This document shows positions 24,969 through 32,747 of a DNA stretch of 64,000 nucleotides, piece by piece. The notes below the pieces were generated by a model. It worked only from the letters and a program-made list of their open reading frames with translations, was not told the DNA's origin and did not search any database. Position numbers and translations under genes: made by a program. Source of the stretch: an uncultured Roseburia sp. (GTDB lineage: Bacteria > Bacillota > Clostridia > Lachnospirales > Lachnospiraceae); NCBI GenBank assembly GCA_947642555.1, contig CANRSX010000017.1, positions 1 through 64,000 on the forward strand, in the 5' to 3' direction. Numbering within the stretch: the stretch's first letter is position 1; every line of letters starts with the position of its first letter.

Positions 24969-25766
24969 ATGCATATGAAATTTTTATGGCAGGATCTAAA
25001 GAGAAGCTTTGCAAATCCGGGCTTTTTTGCAGGCTTTTTCGGTCTTCTGGCGCTGCTGGCTTACAATTTTATCACGGAATCGCTCCATTCGGGGAGTCCT
25101 TATTTTGCGATCGTAAATATACTGGCGGCATCGGGTTTTAACGTATTTCTGCCTGTGTTCCCGGTGCTGGGGTATGCGTCCCGTTTCTGCGGGGAATATG
25201 AGAGCGGATACTACAGGCTGATTCTGGCCCGGATGTGCCCGCAGACCTTTGCCAGAGTGAGAATTACAAGCGTCGCCCTGTCGGGAGGAATCGTCGTTGC
25301 AGTTCCGTATCTGCTCGTATGCCTTGCGGCGGTATGTATGGCGTCCCCCGAACTGGCGGATGCCGGCCCGCTGGGGCTTGATGCTTCCGGGGTGAATGTG
25401 TTAAGGGTGGAGACGAACCTTGAGATGGTGGTGATCGGCCAGCGGTACGGGGTTGGTGTGATGGTGGCGGTGAAGGTGTTTCTGGGCTTTCTCTTCGGGG
25501 CTGCATGGGCGCTGATGGGGCTCGCCTTTGCGGTATGGATGCCGAACCGCTATGTGTCGCTGATCGCACCCTTTGTCCTGTATGAGGCACTCTACCTGCT
25601 GTCGCCGGAGATCTTGTGTCCCGCTGTGCTGGTGCGGGGAGACGATGTGGGGCATCTGCTGTCGGCTGTGCTGGAGTGCCTCTGGCTGGCCGCCGCTGCC
25701 GCTGCGGTCATGGCGGGATTTTGTGTGAGGGCGCGCCGGAACGGAGAGGGGGAGAGGCCGGGATGA
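24969..25766 (+). CDS. ABC-type exporter membrane subunit
   Basis: 265 aa with about six hydrophobic segments and ABC-2-like spacing (FLWQDLKRSFANPGFFAGFF at the N-terminus, a typical leading amphipathic stretch). ATG 24969 is used; ATG 24975 has a better-spaced GAGGG. First of three short permease-like genes followed by an ATPase. It overlaps the next gene by ATGA. Confidence 0.8.
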   Translation: MHMKFLWQDLKRSFANPGFFAGFFGLLALLAYNFITESLHSGSPYFAIVNILAASGFNVFLPVFPVLGYASRFCGEYESGYYRLILARMCPQTFARVRITSVALSGGIVVAVPYLLVCLAAVCMASPELADAGPLGLDASGVNVLRVETNLEMVVIGQRYGVGVMVAVKVFLGFLFGAAWALMGLAFAVWMPNRYVSLIAPFVLYEALYLLSPEILCPAVLVRGDDVGHLLSAVLECLWLAAAAAAVMAGFCVRARRNGEGERPG

Positions 25767-26599
25767 GGAAAGCGGTTCGTATTACACCGGCAAGGCAAAT
25801 TGCCGGTGCAATGAGAATTGCCGTGGGGTTACTGCGGCAGGAATGGGGGAGCGTCAGGGTAAAGATGGGATATCTGCTGGGGCTGACCATTCTGGCGCTG
25901 GGCGTAAACGATTTTTTCCGATACGCGATAAAGATCGGGGAACCCGTCAATATCTGCGAGGCTTTTATCGTCATGGAGAATCAGGGCGTCGCGTTCAGAT
26001 TCGGGATTCTGGGATATCTGCTTGTGATTGCGGATGCACCCTTTGTGCGGGGAAATACGTATCTTACCCTGTACCGCTGTGGCAGGCGGATTTGGAATGC
26101 GGGCATGCTGCTTTATGTTTTTATGCAGGCGTTTTTCTATACCCTGTGTTTTGCCGGTATCTCCGTTGCCGCCAGCATCCCGCTGGGCTTTCCCGGAGGG
26201 CTCTGGAGCAGTCCCGTCTGGCTGCTGGCGACTAAAACCTCAAATGTAGTCGCAGAGAAGTATCATGTGTTTTTTGACGGCATGTCGATGATGCGGCACA
26301 TGACGGTTTTACAGGCATTTGGCATCACCTTTTTCTATCTGCTCTGCTATGTTGTGTTTCTCGGGATCCTTCTGTATGTCTGTAATCTTATTTCTGGCGG
26401 CTTCTTTGGGCTGGCGGCAGTGGCGGTGGTGCATTCAGGAGGCGTCTTTTTGTCCGCTGCGGCCGGGCTGCATCAGAGTCCGGCGTATTATGTGGACGGC
26501 GCAGGCGGTCACTGGGAGTATCCGGGCAGGATGGCGGTTTTGATTTTTGCGCTGTCGGCAGTGTCATTTTTTGCGGTAAGGAGGGCGGATTTGTCATGA
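25763..26599 (+). CDS. ABC-type exporter membrane subunit
   Basis: 278 aa with six or more hydrophobic segments (KMGYLLGLTILALGVNDFF, FGILGYLLVIADAPFV, FGITFFYLLCYVVFLGILLY). It resembles hypothetical permeases of small ABC operons. It overlaps both neighbours by 4 bp. The start is fixed by the ATGA overlap; upstream sequence in this frame is antisense-like and rejected. Confidence 0.8.
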   Translation: MRKAVRITPARQIAGAMRIAVGLLRQEWGSVRVKMGYLLGLTILALGVNDFFRYAIKIGEPVNICEAFIVMENQGVAFRFGILGYLLVIADAPFVRGNTYLTLYRCGRRIWNAGMLLYVFMQAFFYTLCFAGISVAASIPLGFPGGLWSSPVWLLATKTSNVVAEKYHVFFDGMSMMRHMTVLQAFGITFFYLLCYVVFLGILLYVCNLISGGFFGLAAVAVVHSGGVFLSAAAGLHQSPAYYVDGAGGHWEYPGRMAVLIFALSAVSFFAVRRADLS

Positions 26600-27234
26600 A
26601 TCAGGGCATATTGTTTGATTTTTTCGGGGGAGTGACACAGAACGGTTCCGGCTGGGGGATTGATTATGAAAAGGTGCTTTATGAGCTGGCCAGGTGGCTG
26701 ATCCCCATTGCCGTCTGCCTGCTGGCGGAAGGGGTATGGCTGGAAAAACAGAGAAAAATCGAGGCGCTGGCCTGTTACCGGTATGGGTCGGTGAAGCTGT
26801 GGTGGAGGCGGAAATTTGTAAAGAGTCTGCAAAACGGCGCTGTCACGGCGGCGGCTCTGTTTGCGGCTGCCATGGCGGTCGACCTTGCGGGAGGAGTGGG
26901 TTTTGCAAAAAGAGGATGGAACATATTTCTTTTATGGCTTTTTCATATGCTCACAATCCTGTCCATGTTCCTTGTCCTGGACCAGACCAGACTGCGGGGA
27001 TGTGCGCCGGCAATTCTGCTGCTGCTGGAGGGTGTTACCTTTCTGCTGGGCTTTTCCGATCTGAGGAGGGCGCGGCTGATGTTCGGAATGTGGGGGATGT
27101 ATACGCAGAGCCGGTGGCGCCTGGGGGAGACGGGGATCCCCGTGTTATCGTCCCTGGTGCCGGAGGCGGCGCTTGCAGTGTCCGCTTATCTGGCTGGAAG
27201 GGCTTTGTGGAAAAGAAAGGGGATATTCGAATGA
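26596..27234 (+). CDS. ABC-type exporter membrane subunit
   Basis: 212 aa, about five hydrophobic segments (ARWLIPIAVCLLAEGVWLEK, NIFLLWLFHMLTILSMFLVL, APAILLLLEGVTFLLGF). No signal sequence beyond the membrane helices. It overlaps the previous and next genes by ATGA. Probably assembles with the two preceding membrane proteins and the ATPase. Confidence 0.8.
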   Translation: MNQGILFDFFGGVTQNGSGWGIDYEKVLYELARWLIPIAVCLLAEGVWLEKQRKIEALACYRYGSVKLWWRRKFVKSLQNGAVTAAALFAAAMAVDLAGGVGFAKRGWNIFLLWLFHMLTILSMFLVLDQTRLRGCAPAILLLLEGVTFLLGFSDLRRARLMFGMWGMYTQSRWRLGETGIPVLSSLVPEAALAVSAYLAGRALWKRKGIFE

Positions 27235-27938
27235 GCGATGTGATCCGCGTTGAAAATCTGACGAAAAAATTTGGCAGCGTCACCGTTCTTTTTCAGGTGA
27301 ATCTGAGTATGGAGAGCGGAAAAATCTACGGGTTTGTCGGGCGGAACGGTTCCGGAAAGACGGTTTTATTTAAGCTTGTCACAGGCTATTTAAAGCCTGA
27401 TGCCGGGCGGGTTATGGTAAACGGAAAGGTGATCGGGCGGGATGTGGATTTTGCGGAACATACCGGGATCATCATCGAAAATCCCGGATTCCTGAAGGGT
27501 TATACCGGTTTTCAGAACCTGGCGTATCTGGCAGGCATCCGCAATGTGATCGGAAAAGAGGAGATCCGGGAGAGCATGATAAAAGTGGGCCTCGACCCGG
27601 ACAGCAGGAAAAAGGTGGGGAAATATTCCCTTGGGATGAAGCAGCGGCTGGGCATCGCCCAGGCGATCATGGAAAACCCGGAGATTCTGATCCTCGACGA
27701 GCCCATGAACAGCCTGGACAATCAGGGAGTGGAGGACGTCAGGGAGCTTCTGGCGGGGCTGCGGGAGGAGGGAAAAACGATCCTGCTCGCGAGCCACAGC
27801 AAAGAGGATATTGAGATCCTGTGCGATGAGGTGTATGAGATGGACCGGGGAAGGCTGACGCCGCGTATGGCCCATCCGCGCGCAGATCACCGGCAGGATC
27901 TGGCCAGCTGTTTTGCACAGCGGATGCTCATCGAGTGA
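27231..27938 (+). CDS. ABC transporter ATP-binding protein
   Basis: 235 aa. Walker A GRNGSGKTVL, Q-loop region GIIIENPGFLKGYTG, ABC signature YSLGMKQRLGIAQAIM, Walker B ILILDEPMNSLDNQG and the H-loop ILLASHSKE are all intact. Closest in type to bacteriocin or antibiotic exporter and immunity ATPases. The last about 17 codons overlap the convergent AraC gene by 52 bp. Last gene of the operon. Confidence 0.93.
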   Translation: MSDVIRVENLTKKFGSVTVLFQVNLSMESGKIYGFVGRNGSGKTVLFKLVTGYLKPDAGRVMVNGKVIGRDVDFAEHTGIIIENPGFLKGYTGFQNLAYLAGIRNVIGKEEIRESMIKVGLDPDSRKKVGKYSLGMKQRLGIAQAIMENPEILILDEPMNSLDNQGVEDVRELLAGLREEGKTILLASHSKEDIEILCDEVYEMDRGRLTPRMAHPRADHRQDLASCFAQRMLIE

Positions 27939-28720
27939 CATCGCTTAAATTCCCGCATCAGATGCGCCTGATCGGTATAGCCGTACCGGTACACCGCGTC
28001 CTGAATGTCAAAATCCGGCTGGTATACGATATCCTGCCATAAACACTGATAGCGGATCAGCCGGGCGAGCTTTCCGGGCGTGACGCCGATGTATTCGTGA
28101 AACAGGCGCTCTAACTGTCTGGTGCTGACAAAGCATTCCTTTGCCAGGCGGCTGACATCGCATGCACCGTGGTGCAAAAGCAGGCGGGAGACGGCGCCCT
28201 CCGTCACCGCATTGTGCCGCGTGTCCTCCAGCCGCCTTAAAAGCAGACCCTCTGTGTAGCGGACGAGGTCCGTGAGCGGCAGGGGCTCTGTCAGACGGCC
28301 GCGCAGCGCGGTATCCAGCCAGCCGAACCGTTCCCTGACATCCGAATAGCCGTTTAAGGTCCCCTTCAGGGAATCCTCAGAAAAGAGACAGGCGCTCCAG
28401 GCGTAAAAGCGGATCGCAAATACAGAGATTTCGTGCCCGTCCCTGCCGCCACAGGAAAACATACACTGATCGCTGACCCCGCAGAAGCCGCCGTTTACCG
28501 TGTGATCCGTGCGGTCGAGCTGATAAATGATGTCGGCGCAGGTGTCGGGAACGACGATTGCAGAAACGGGGTCCGCACCGGCGGAGGATACCGGATACGT
28601 CCCGCACCAGAAGCAGCGGATATAGGGGGCCAGCGGCGGGGCGGGCGATATCTCGCGGTAGGAGCCGCTGTGGCGGAAGGGCGTCGCTGTGAGCGGCCGG
28701 TAGATGGTGTCTTTTGTCAT
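27887..28720 (-). CDS. AraC-family transcriptional regulator
   Basis: 277 aa. The N-terminal half matches the AraC-associated sensing type (SGSYREISPAPPLAPYIRCF, DTCADIIYQLD). The C-terminal double HTH reads CDVSRLAKECFVSTRQLERL, FHEYIGVTPGKLARLIRYQC and VYRYGYTDQAHLMREFKR. GAAAGGAG precedes the ATG. Monocistronic, convergent with the ABC operon and divergent from HigBA. The effector is unknown. Confidence 0.92.
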   Translation of the reverse strand: MTKDTIYRPLTATPFRHSGSYREISPAPPLAPYIRCFWCGTYPVSSAGADPVSAIVVPDTCADIIYQLDRTDHTVNGGFCGVSDQCMFSCGGRDGHEISVFAIRFYAWSACLFSEDSLKGTLNGYSDVRERFGWLDTALRGRLTEPLPLTDLVRYTEGLLLRRLEDTRHNAVTEGAVSRLLLHHGACDVSRLAKECFVSTRQLERLFHEYIGVTPGKLARLIRYQCLWQDIVYQPDFDIQDAVYRYGYTDQAHLMREFKRCHSMSIRCAKQLARSCR

Positions 28721-28762
28721 GCGGGAGGCTCCTTTCGGGTCAGTCAGATATTGCTGTTTTTC

Positions 28763-28790
28763 ATTATAGCAGGATCTTCGGAGGTGTAAA
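28763..28790 (-). promoter_or_regulatory. Promoter of the AraC regulator
   Basis: Minus strand: TTTACA (28785-28790), 16 bp, perfect TATAAT (28763-28768), about 43 bp before the start codon. Confidence 0.65.
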
Positions 28791-28819
28791 GCACAGGAAA
28801 AAATAAAGCAGATTTGTTA

Positions 28820-28848
28820 TTGATTTTTTATAGCAAATTTGCTATAAT
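28820..28848 (+). promoter_or_regulatory. Promoter and palindromic operator of higBA
   Basis: TTGATT (28820-28825), 17 bp, perfect TATAAT (28843-28848). The palindrome TTATAGCAAATTTGCTATAA (28828-28847) covers the spacer and the -10. Likely bound by the HigA-type antitoxin for autoregulation. Confidence 0.8.
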
Positions 28849-28870
28849 TTTTTTGAAAAGAGGAATAACT

Positions 28871-29230
28871 ATGTATGAAATTGAGTTTTATGAAGATAAA
28901 AATGGAAAGTCTGATATAGCTGACTATATAAAAGAATTAAATGATAAAGCTGCTTCAAGTAAAGAATGTCGAATTAATTTCAATAAAATCGTAGCATATA
29001 TGGATATGCTTGAAGAATTGGGAACGAGGGTTGGTGAGCCGGTGACAAAACATCTGGACGGTGAAATCTGGGAGCTGAGACCTTTAAAAAACAGGTTCCT
29101 GTATGCGTATTATAAAGATAATAAGTTCATCATGCTTCACCATTTTATCAAAAAGACTCAAAAAACACCAAAGCATGAAATACAGCAGGCGAAAAGAAAT
29201 TTGAAAGATTATTTGGAAAGGAATGAGTAA
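28871..29230 (+). CDS. HigB/RelE-family toxin (phage Gp49-like)
   Basis: 119 aa. IEFYEDKNGKSDIADYIKEL, GTRVGEPVTKHLDGEIWELR, PLKNRFLYAYYKDNKFIMLH and HHFIKKTQKTPKHEI are the landmarks of the Gp49/HigB group of ribosome-dependent mRNA interferases. The start at 28871 follows AGAGGAAT. The gene is AT-rich compared with its neighbours. Toxin first, antitoxin second is the HigBA order. It overlaps the antitoxin gene by 8 bp. Confidence 0.9.
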   Translation: MYEIEFYEDKNGKSDIADYIKELNDKAASSKECRINFNKIVAYMDMLEELGTRVGEPVTKHLDGEIWELRPLKNRFLYAYYKDNKFIMLHHFIKKTQKTPKHEIQQAKRNLKDYLERNE

Positions 29231-29516
29231 AATGACTACATGGAAAGATTTGAAACATGATCTGACGATCAGCCAGGAGGATCAGAATGCGATTGCACTG
29301 GAAAAAGACCTGATCCGTACAATGGTAGCGATTCGTGAGGAAAAGGGGCTTACACAGACCCAGTTGGCTGAAAAATGCAATGTTGCACAGTCTGTCATTG
29401 CACGGATGGAATCAGCGGTTCATTCTCCACAGATTGACAGCCTTTTAAAGATATTAACGCCCCTGGGGTATACGTTGCAGATCGTACCTATGAACAAGAA
29501 GCAGTCATTATCCTGA
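29223..29516 (+). CDS. HigA-family XRE antitoxin
   Basis: 97 aa. HTH: REEKGLTQTQLAEKCNVAQS, VIARMESAVHSPQIDSLLKI; the C-terminal LGYTLQIVPM is typical of HigA. Expected to neutralise the preceding toxin and repress the operon through the palindrome at 28828-28847. Confidence 0.92.
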   Translation: MSKMTTWKDLKHDLTISQEDQNAIALEKDLIRTMVAIREEKGLTQTQLAEKCNVAQSVIARMESAVHSPQIDSLLKILTPLGYTLQIVPMNKKQSLS

Positions 29517-29558
29517 AAAGTCCCGGAGGACAATTGCCACAGCCTGACCACACACAAA

Positions 29559-29597
29559 AAAGCCCGTAATCCCTCTCCATCCGGGATTACGGGCTTT
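29559..29597 (-). terminator. Strong terminator after tRNA-Leu, probably bidirectional
   Basis: AAAGCCCGTAATCCC (29559-29573) pairs perfectly with GGGATTACGGGCTTT (29583-29597). On the minus strand the stem is followed by a T-run and lies just past the tRNA. It may also end higBA from the other side. Confidence 0.85.
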
Positions 29598-29607
29598 CTG
29601 CATCAAA

Positions 29608-29690
29608 TGCCGGTGGTGGGACTTGAACCCACACGGTGTTGCCACCAACGGATTTTGAGTCCGCATCGTCTGCCATTCCGACACACCGGC
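29608..29690 (-). tRNA. tRNA-Leu (CAA)
   Basis: 83-nt gene whose minus strand starts GCCGGTG and ends CACCGGC plus discriminator A. It has the long variable arm of a class-II tRNA and GGTTCAAGTCC in the T-arm. The anticodon loop CTCAAAA gives anticodon CAA, reading UUG. The 3' CCA is not encoded. Confidence 0.95.
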
Positions 29691-29694
29691 TGAC

Positions 29695-29719
29695 CGGACA
29701 GCGCAGCCAGCGCTGTCCG
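29695..29719 (-). other. Leader hairpin upstream of tRNA-Leu
   Basis: CGGACAGCGC-AGCCA-GCGCTGTCCG is a perfect 10-bp stem that would lie in the tRNA precursor, four bases before its mature 5' end. Confidence 0.6.
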
Positions 29720-29728
29720 AACAAAAAG

Positions 29729-29757
29729 ATACTATCATAATTTCAGAAAGATTGCAA
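29729..29757 (-). promoter_or_regulatory. Promoter of tRNA-Leu
   Basis: Minus strand: TTGCAA (29752-29757), 17 bp, TAGTAT (29729-29734). Confidence 0.55.
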
Positions 29758-29770
29758 GGGAAAAATAAGA

Positions 29771-29798
29771 TTGCATTTTTCATGCGAAGTGGTAAAAT
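29771..29798 (+). promoter_or_regulatory. Promoter of the BMP-domain gene
   Basis: TTGCAT (29771-29776), 16 bp, TAAAAT (29793-29798), about 45 bp before the GTG start. Confidence 0.55.
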
Positions 29799-29842
29799 GG
29801 AACGGAATCAGAAAAACGTTTTTATTTTTGGGAGGATGTAAC

Positions 29843-31789
29843 GTGCCATTCAGTGATTATACAGCAGCATTAAAACAGGGAAAACGGAGCTATACGACAG
29901 CGCTCTCCAGAGGGGCGTACCCGTATCTTCCGGTGCTCGACGATATTTTGTCCTACACGGAGGTGGTGGCGACAATCCCGCTCGGGCTTATGAATATCCC
30001 GCTCTCGAAGATTGTGGGGACGAAGACGCAGGGGCGGACGAACGCGTTTGCCTGTGATTTTATGCCTCTTCTCTCGGAGAAGTCCGAGTTTGCCTCAAAG
30101 TGGGCGCATCTTTACGACAGCCAGATCGACGAGGGGATCCGCGACCCGATCGTGGCGTATGAGTTCATGAACCGTTTTTATGTCCAGGAGGGAAATAAAC
30201 GGGTGAGCGTCATGAAGTATCTCGGGACCTACAGCATTCCGGGCACCGTGACGCGGCTTGTGCCGAAGAAGACGGACGATAAGGAAAACCGTCTGTATTA
30301 CGAATTTCTTGAGTTTTACGAGGTGTCCCATTACTGCGACATCTGGTTTACGAAGGAGGGCAGTTACCGGAAGCTGTTAAAGCTGATGGGGAAGGATGAC
30401 GGCGCGGTGTGGTCGGAGGACGATGCGCAGTTTTTCCGCGCGGTAAAAGGAAAATTTGAGAAGGCGTTTCTGATGGCGCACGGGGATAAGCTGGTGTTAA
30501 ACGTCTCGGACGCGTTCCTGATCTATGTGGAGGTGTACGGCTACGACCAGATGAAGGATCAGAGCGAGCGCGAGATTCTGCACGGCCTGCAGGATATGTG
30601 GGAGGAGATCATGCTGGCTGACAAGGGCGGCCAGGTCGCGCTGGTGCAGAGCCCCGAGGAGGCGAAGGAGCTGCAGAAGCCGTCGCTTTTAAACCGTCTG
30701 ATCCCGGAGGTGACGCTTGCATCCGACCGGTTAAAGATCGCCTTTATCTATCCGAAGACAGCGGAGACCTCCAGCTGGACCTATGCGCATGAGCTCGGAA
30801 GGCTTTATATGGAGCAGGCGTTTGCGGGGAAGGTCGAGACGATGGTGATCGATAAGGCAAATTCCGAGGAGGAGGTGGAGAGCGCGATCGAGCAGGCGGT
30901 TGCCGCGGGCTGCACGCTGATCTTTACGACAGCGGTGCAGATGGTCAACGAGAGCGTCCGCTCCGCGATCCGGCACCCGAAGGTGAGGATCTTTAACTGT
31001 TCGGTCAAAATGTCCTACTCCTCGATCTGTACCTATTATGCGAGAATGTATGAATCAAAGTTCCTGATGGGGGCCATCGCCGCGGCGCTTTCCAATACGG
31101 ATCAGCTCGGCTATGTGGCCGACTATCCGATCTACGGGACGATGGCGAATATCAACGCCTTTGCGCTGGGCGCCAGGATGATCAACCCGTATGTAAAAGT
31201 ATATCTGGAATGGTCGCGCGTGAAAGACCAGGACGCCAGAGAGAACTTAAAGCGCGACGGGATCGTCTGCATCTCGGATGACGATATGATCACGCCGCAG
31301 CGCGCGTCGAGAGAGTACGGCCTGTACGCGCGCACAGAGGACGGGGAGCTGGAAAATATCGCGACTCCGATCTGGCACTGGGGTAAGTTCTATGAGCAGA
31401 TCGTAAGCGGCATCCTTCACGGCGACAGCGATACGAGCGCGCAGAAGGGCAAAAAGGCGCTCAATTACTGGTGGGGCATGTCCGCGGACGTGATCGACGT
31501 GATCTGTTCGAAGACAATGCCGCACGGCACGCACCGGCTGATCGAGTTTTTGAAAAATTCGATTCGTGCCGGAAGCTTCCATCCGTTTGACGGCGTCATT
31601 TATTCCCAGAACGGCGTGGTGCGCTGCGAGGAAGGGAAGACCTTAAGTCCGGAGGAGATTATCACGATGGACTGGCTGGCGGAAAACGTCGTGGGAAGAA
31701 TCCCGGAGTATGACGAACTGACAGAGGAGGCCAGGGAGCTGGTGCAGCTGCAGGGCGTCAGGATAGATGAGACCGATACGGAGAAATGA
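29843..31789 (+). CDS. ParB-like / BMP (PnrA-like) domain fusion protein
   Basis: 648 aa starting at GTG (VPFSDYTAALKQGKRSYTTA) with GGGAGG upstream. The first about 170 residues contain VAYEFMNRFYVQEGNKRVSV, a ParB/Srx-like motif. From about residue 310 onward (LKIAFIYPKTAETSSWTYAH ... GYVADYPIYGTMANINAFAL) it resembles basic membrane protein substrate-binding domains that bind nucleosides. There is no signal peptide or lipobox, so the BMP domain is expected in the cytoplasm. A nucleoside-sensing or nucleotide-using enzyme is possible. The next gene, a phosphoesterase, starts 5 bp after the stop, suggesting joint function. Confidence 0.8.
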   Translation: MPFSDYTAALKQGKRSYTTALSRGAYPYLPVLDDILSYTEVVATIPLGLMNIPLSKIVGTKTQGRTNAFACDFMPLLSEKSEFASKWAHLYDSQIDEGIRDPIVAYEFMNRFYVQEGNKRVSVMKYLGTYSIPGTVTRLVPKKTDDKENRLYYEFLEFYEVSHYCDIWFTKEGSYRKLLKLMGKDDGAVWSEDDAQFFRAVKGKFEKAFLMAHGDKLVLNVSDAFLIYVEVYGYDQMKDQSEREILHGLQDMWEEIMLADKGGQVALVQSPEEAKELQKPSLLNRLIPEVTLASDRLKIAFIYPKTAETSSWTYAHELGRLYMEQAFAGKVETMVIDKANSEEEVESAIEQAVAAGCTLIFTTAVQMVNESVRSAIRHPKVRIFNCSVKMSYSSICTYYARMYESKFLMGAIAAALSNTDQLGYVADYPIYGTMANINAFALGARMINPYVKVYLEWSRVKDQDARENLKRDGIVCISDDDMITPQRASREYGLYARTEDGELENIATPIWHWGKFYEQIVSGILHGDSDTSAQKGKKALNYWWGMSADVIDVICSKTMPHGTHRLIEFLKNSIRAGSFHPFDGVIYSQNGVVRCEEGKTLSPEEIITMDWLAENVVGRIPEYDELTEEARELVQLQGVRIDETDTEK

Positions 31790-31793
31790 TGCG

Positions 31794-32396
31794 ATGAACA
31801 TTATGGTACTGGCTGACAGTGAGTCAAAGGCACTCTATGATTTTTATGACCCGAAACGGATGGAAGGGATCGATCTGATCATTTCCTGCGGAGATTTAAA
31901 GGCGGAGTATTTAAGCTTTTTCGCGACGCTCTGCCCGGTGCCGGTTTTGTATGTCATGGGGAATCACGATACCCGCTACGATAAAAAACCGCCGGAGGGC
32001 TGTATCTGCATCGAGGATGAGATCTATGTGCACAACGGGGTACGGATCTTAGGGCTCGGCGGCTCGCGGGAGTATATTCCGGGCGCCAGAAATCAGTATA
32101 CGGAGCAGCAGATGACCCGCAGGATCCGAAAGTTAAGGCGCAAGCTTCGCCGTCAGAAGGGATTTGACATTCTGGTGGCGCATGCGCCGGCAGCGGGGGT
32201 AAATGATCTGGACGACCTGCCGCATAAGGGATTTCAGGCGCTGCGGGATCTGATCGAGAAGTATGAGCCGCGCTTTTTCCTGCACGGGCATGTGCACGCG
32301 AATTACAGCCGCGGGTTTAAAAGAGAAGATGTCCTTGGAAAGACAACTGTAGTCAATGCCTACGAATACTATGTGATCCATTATCCGGATCAGTAA
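31794..32396 (+). CDS. Metallophosphoesterase
   Basis: 200-aa calcineurin-like phosphoesterase: MVLADSESKALYDFYD, ISCGDLKAEYLSFF, YVMGNHDTRYD, VAHAPAAGVND and FLHGHVHANYSRGF give the metal-binding D/GD/GNH/H/GHxH set. The first motif has ADSE in place of the usual DxH, so one ligand differs. The substrate is unknown. Co-transcribed with the BMP-domain gene. Confidence 0.87.
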   Translation: MNIMVLADSESKALYDFYDPKRMEGIDLIISCGDLKAEYLSFFATLCPVPVLYVMGNHDTRYDKKPPEGCICIEDEIYVHNGVRILGLGGSREYIPGARNQYTEQQMTRRIRKLRRKLRRQKGFDILVAHAPAAGVNDLDDLPHKGFQALRDLIEKYEPRFFLHGHVHANYSRGFKREDVLGKTTVVNAYEYYVIHYPDQ

Positions 32397-32399
32397 GAG

Positions 32400-32440
32400 A
32401 CCGCCGGGACGCTTTCGTATCCATGCATTCCGGCGGTTTC
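32400..32440. terminator. Hairpin between convergent genes
   Basis: ACCGCCGG (32400-32407) pairs with CCGGCGGT (32430-32437), extendable by three pairs outward with one G-U. It lies between the phosphoesterase (+) and a microprotein gene (-). The U-tract is poor. Confidence 0.5.
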
Positions 32441-32450
32441 AGGGAGTATG

Positions 32451-32591
32451 TTACTTTTGTGTTTCACTGTTTCTTATCCCGAGTATAAAGTAATCAATCA
32501 GACGGTTGATGGTATTCTGCTGTGTTTTGATGATTTTTCTGAAATTATCATTCTCCTTGGTTAAACGAAGCAGTTTCATTTCATCGTTCAT
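32451..32591 (-). CDS. 46-aa coiled-coil microprotein
   Basis: Begins MNDEMKLLRLTKENDNFRKI and ends with a hydrophobic patch INRLIDYFILGI and a polar tail. It is a likely short coiled coil with no cysteine or signal. The ATG at 32591 has AAGGATGG upstream; another ATG three codons earlier (32600) lacks spacing. A good sigma-A promoter at 32625-32653 points at it, and a hairpin follows. It explains most of the otherwise empty 32397-32747 gap. Function unknown. Confidence 0.65.
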   Translation of the reverse strand: MNDEMKLLRLTKENDNFRKIIKTQQNTINRLIDYFILGIRNSETQK

Positions 32592-32624
32592 TCTGACCAT
32601 CCTTTTATTGTTGTTCTGATTCCG

Positions 32625-32653
32625 ATCTTAGTAAATCCGGGACAGGATGTCAA
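32625..32653 (-). promoter_or_regulatory. Promoter of the 46-aa microprotein gene
   Basis: Minus strand: perfect TTGACA (32648-32653), 17 bp, TAAGAT (32625-32630), about 33 bp before the ATG. Confidence 0.6.
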
Positions 32654-32747
32654 GAATGACCGGTCAGATTGCGGGGAAAAGCCCGTACTATTAACAGGAT
32701 GTGTCAAAAACAGCGTCGGATTCGACAAAATGTGTAGGAGGGAACCG

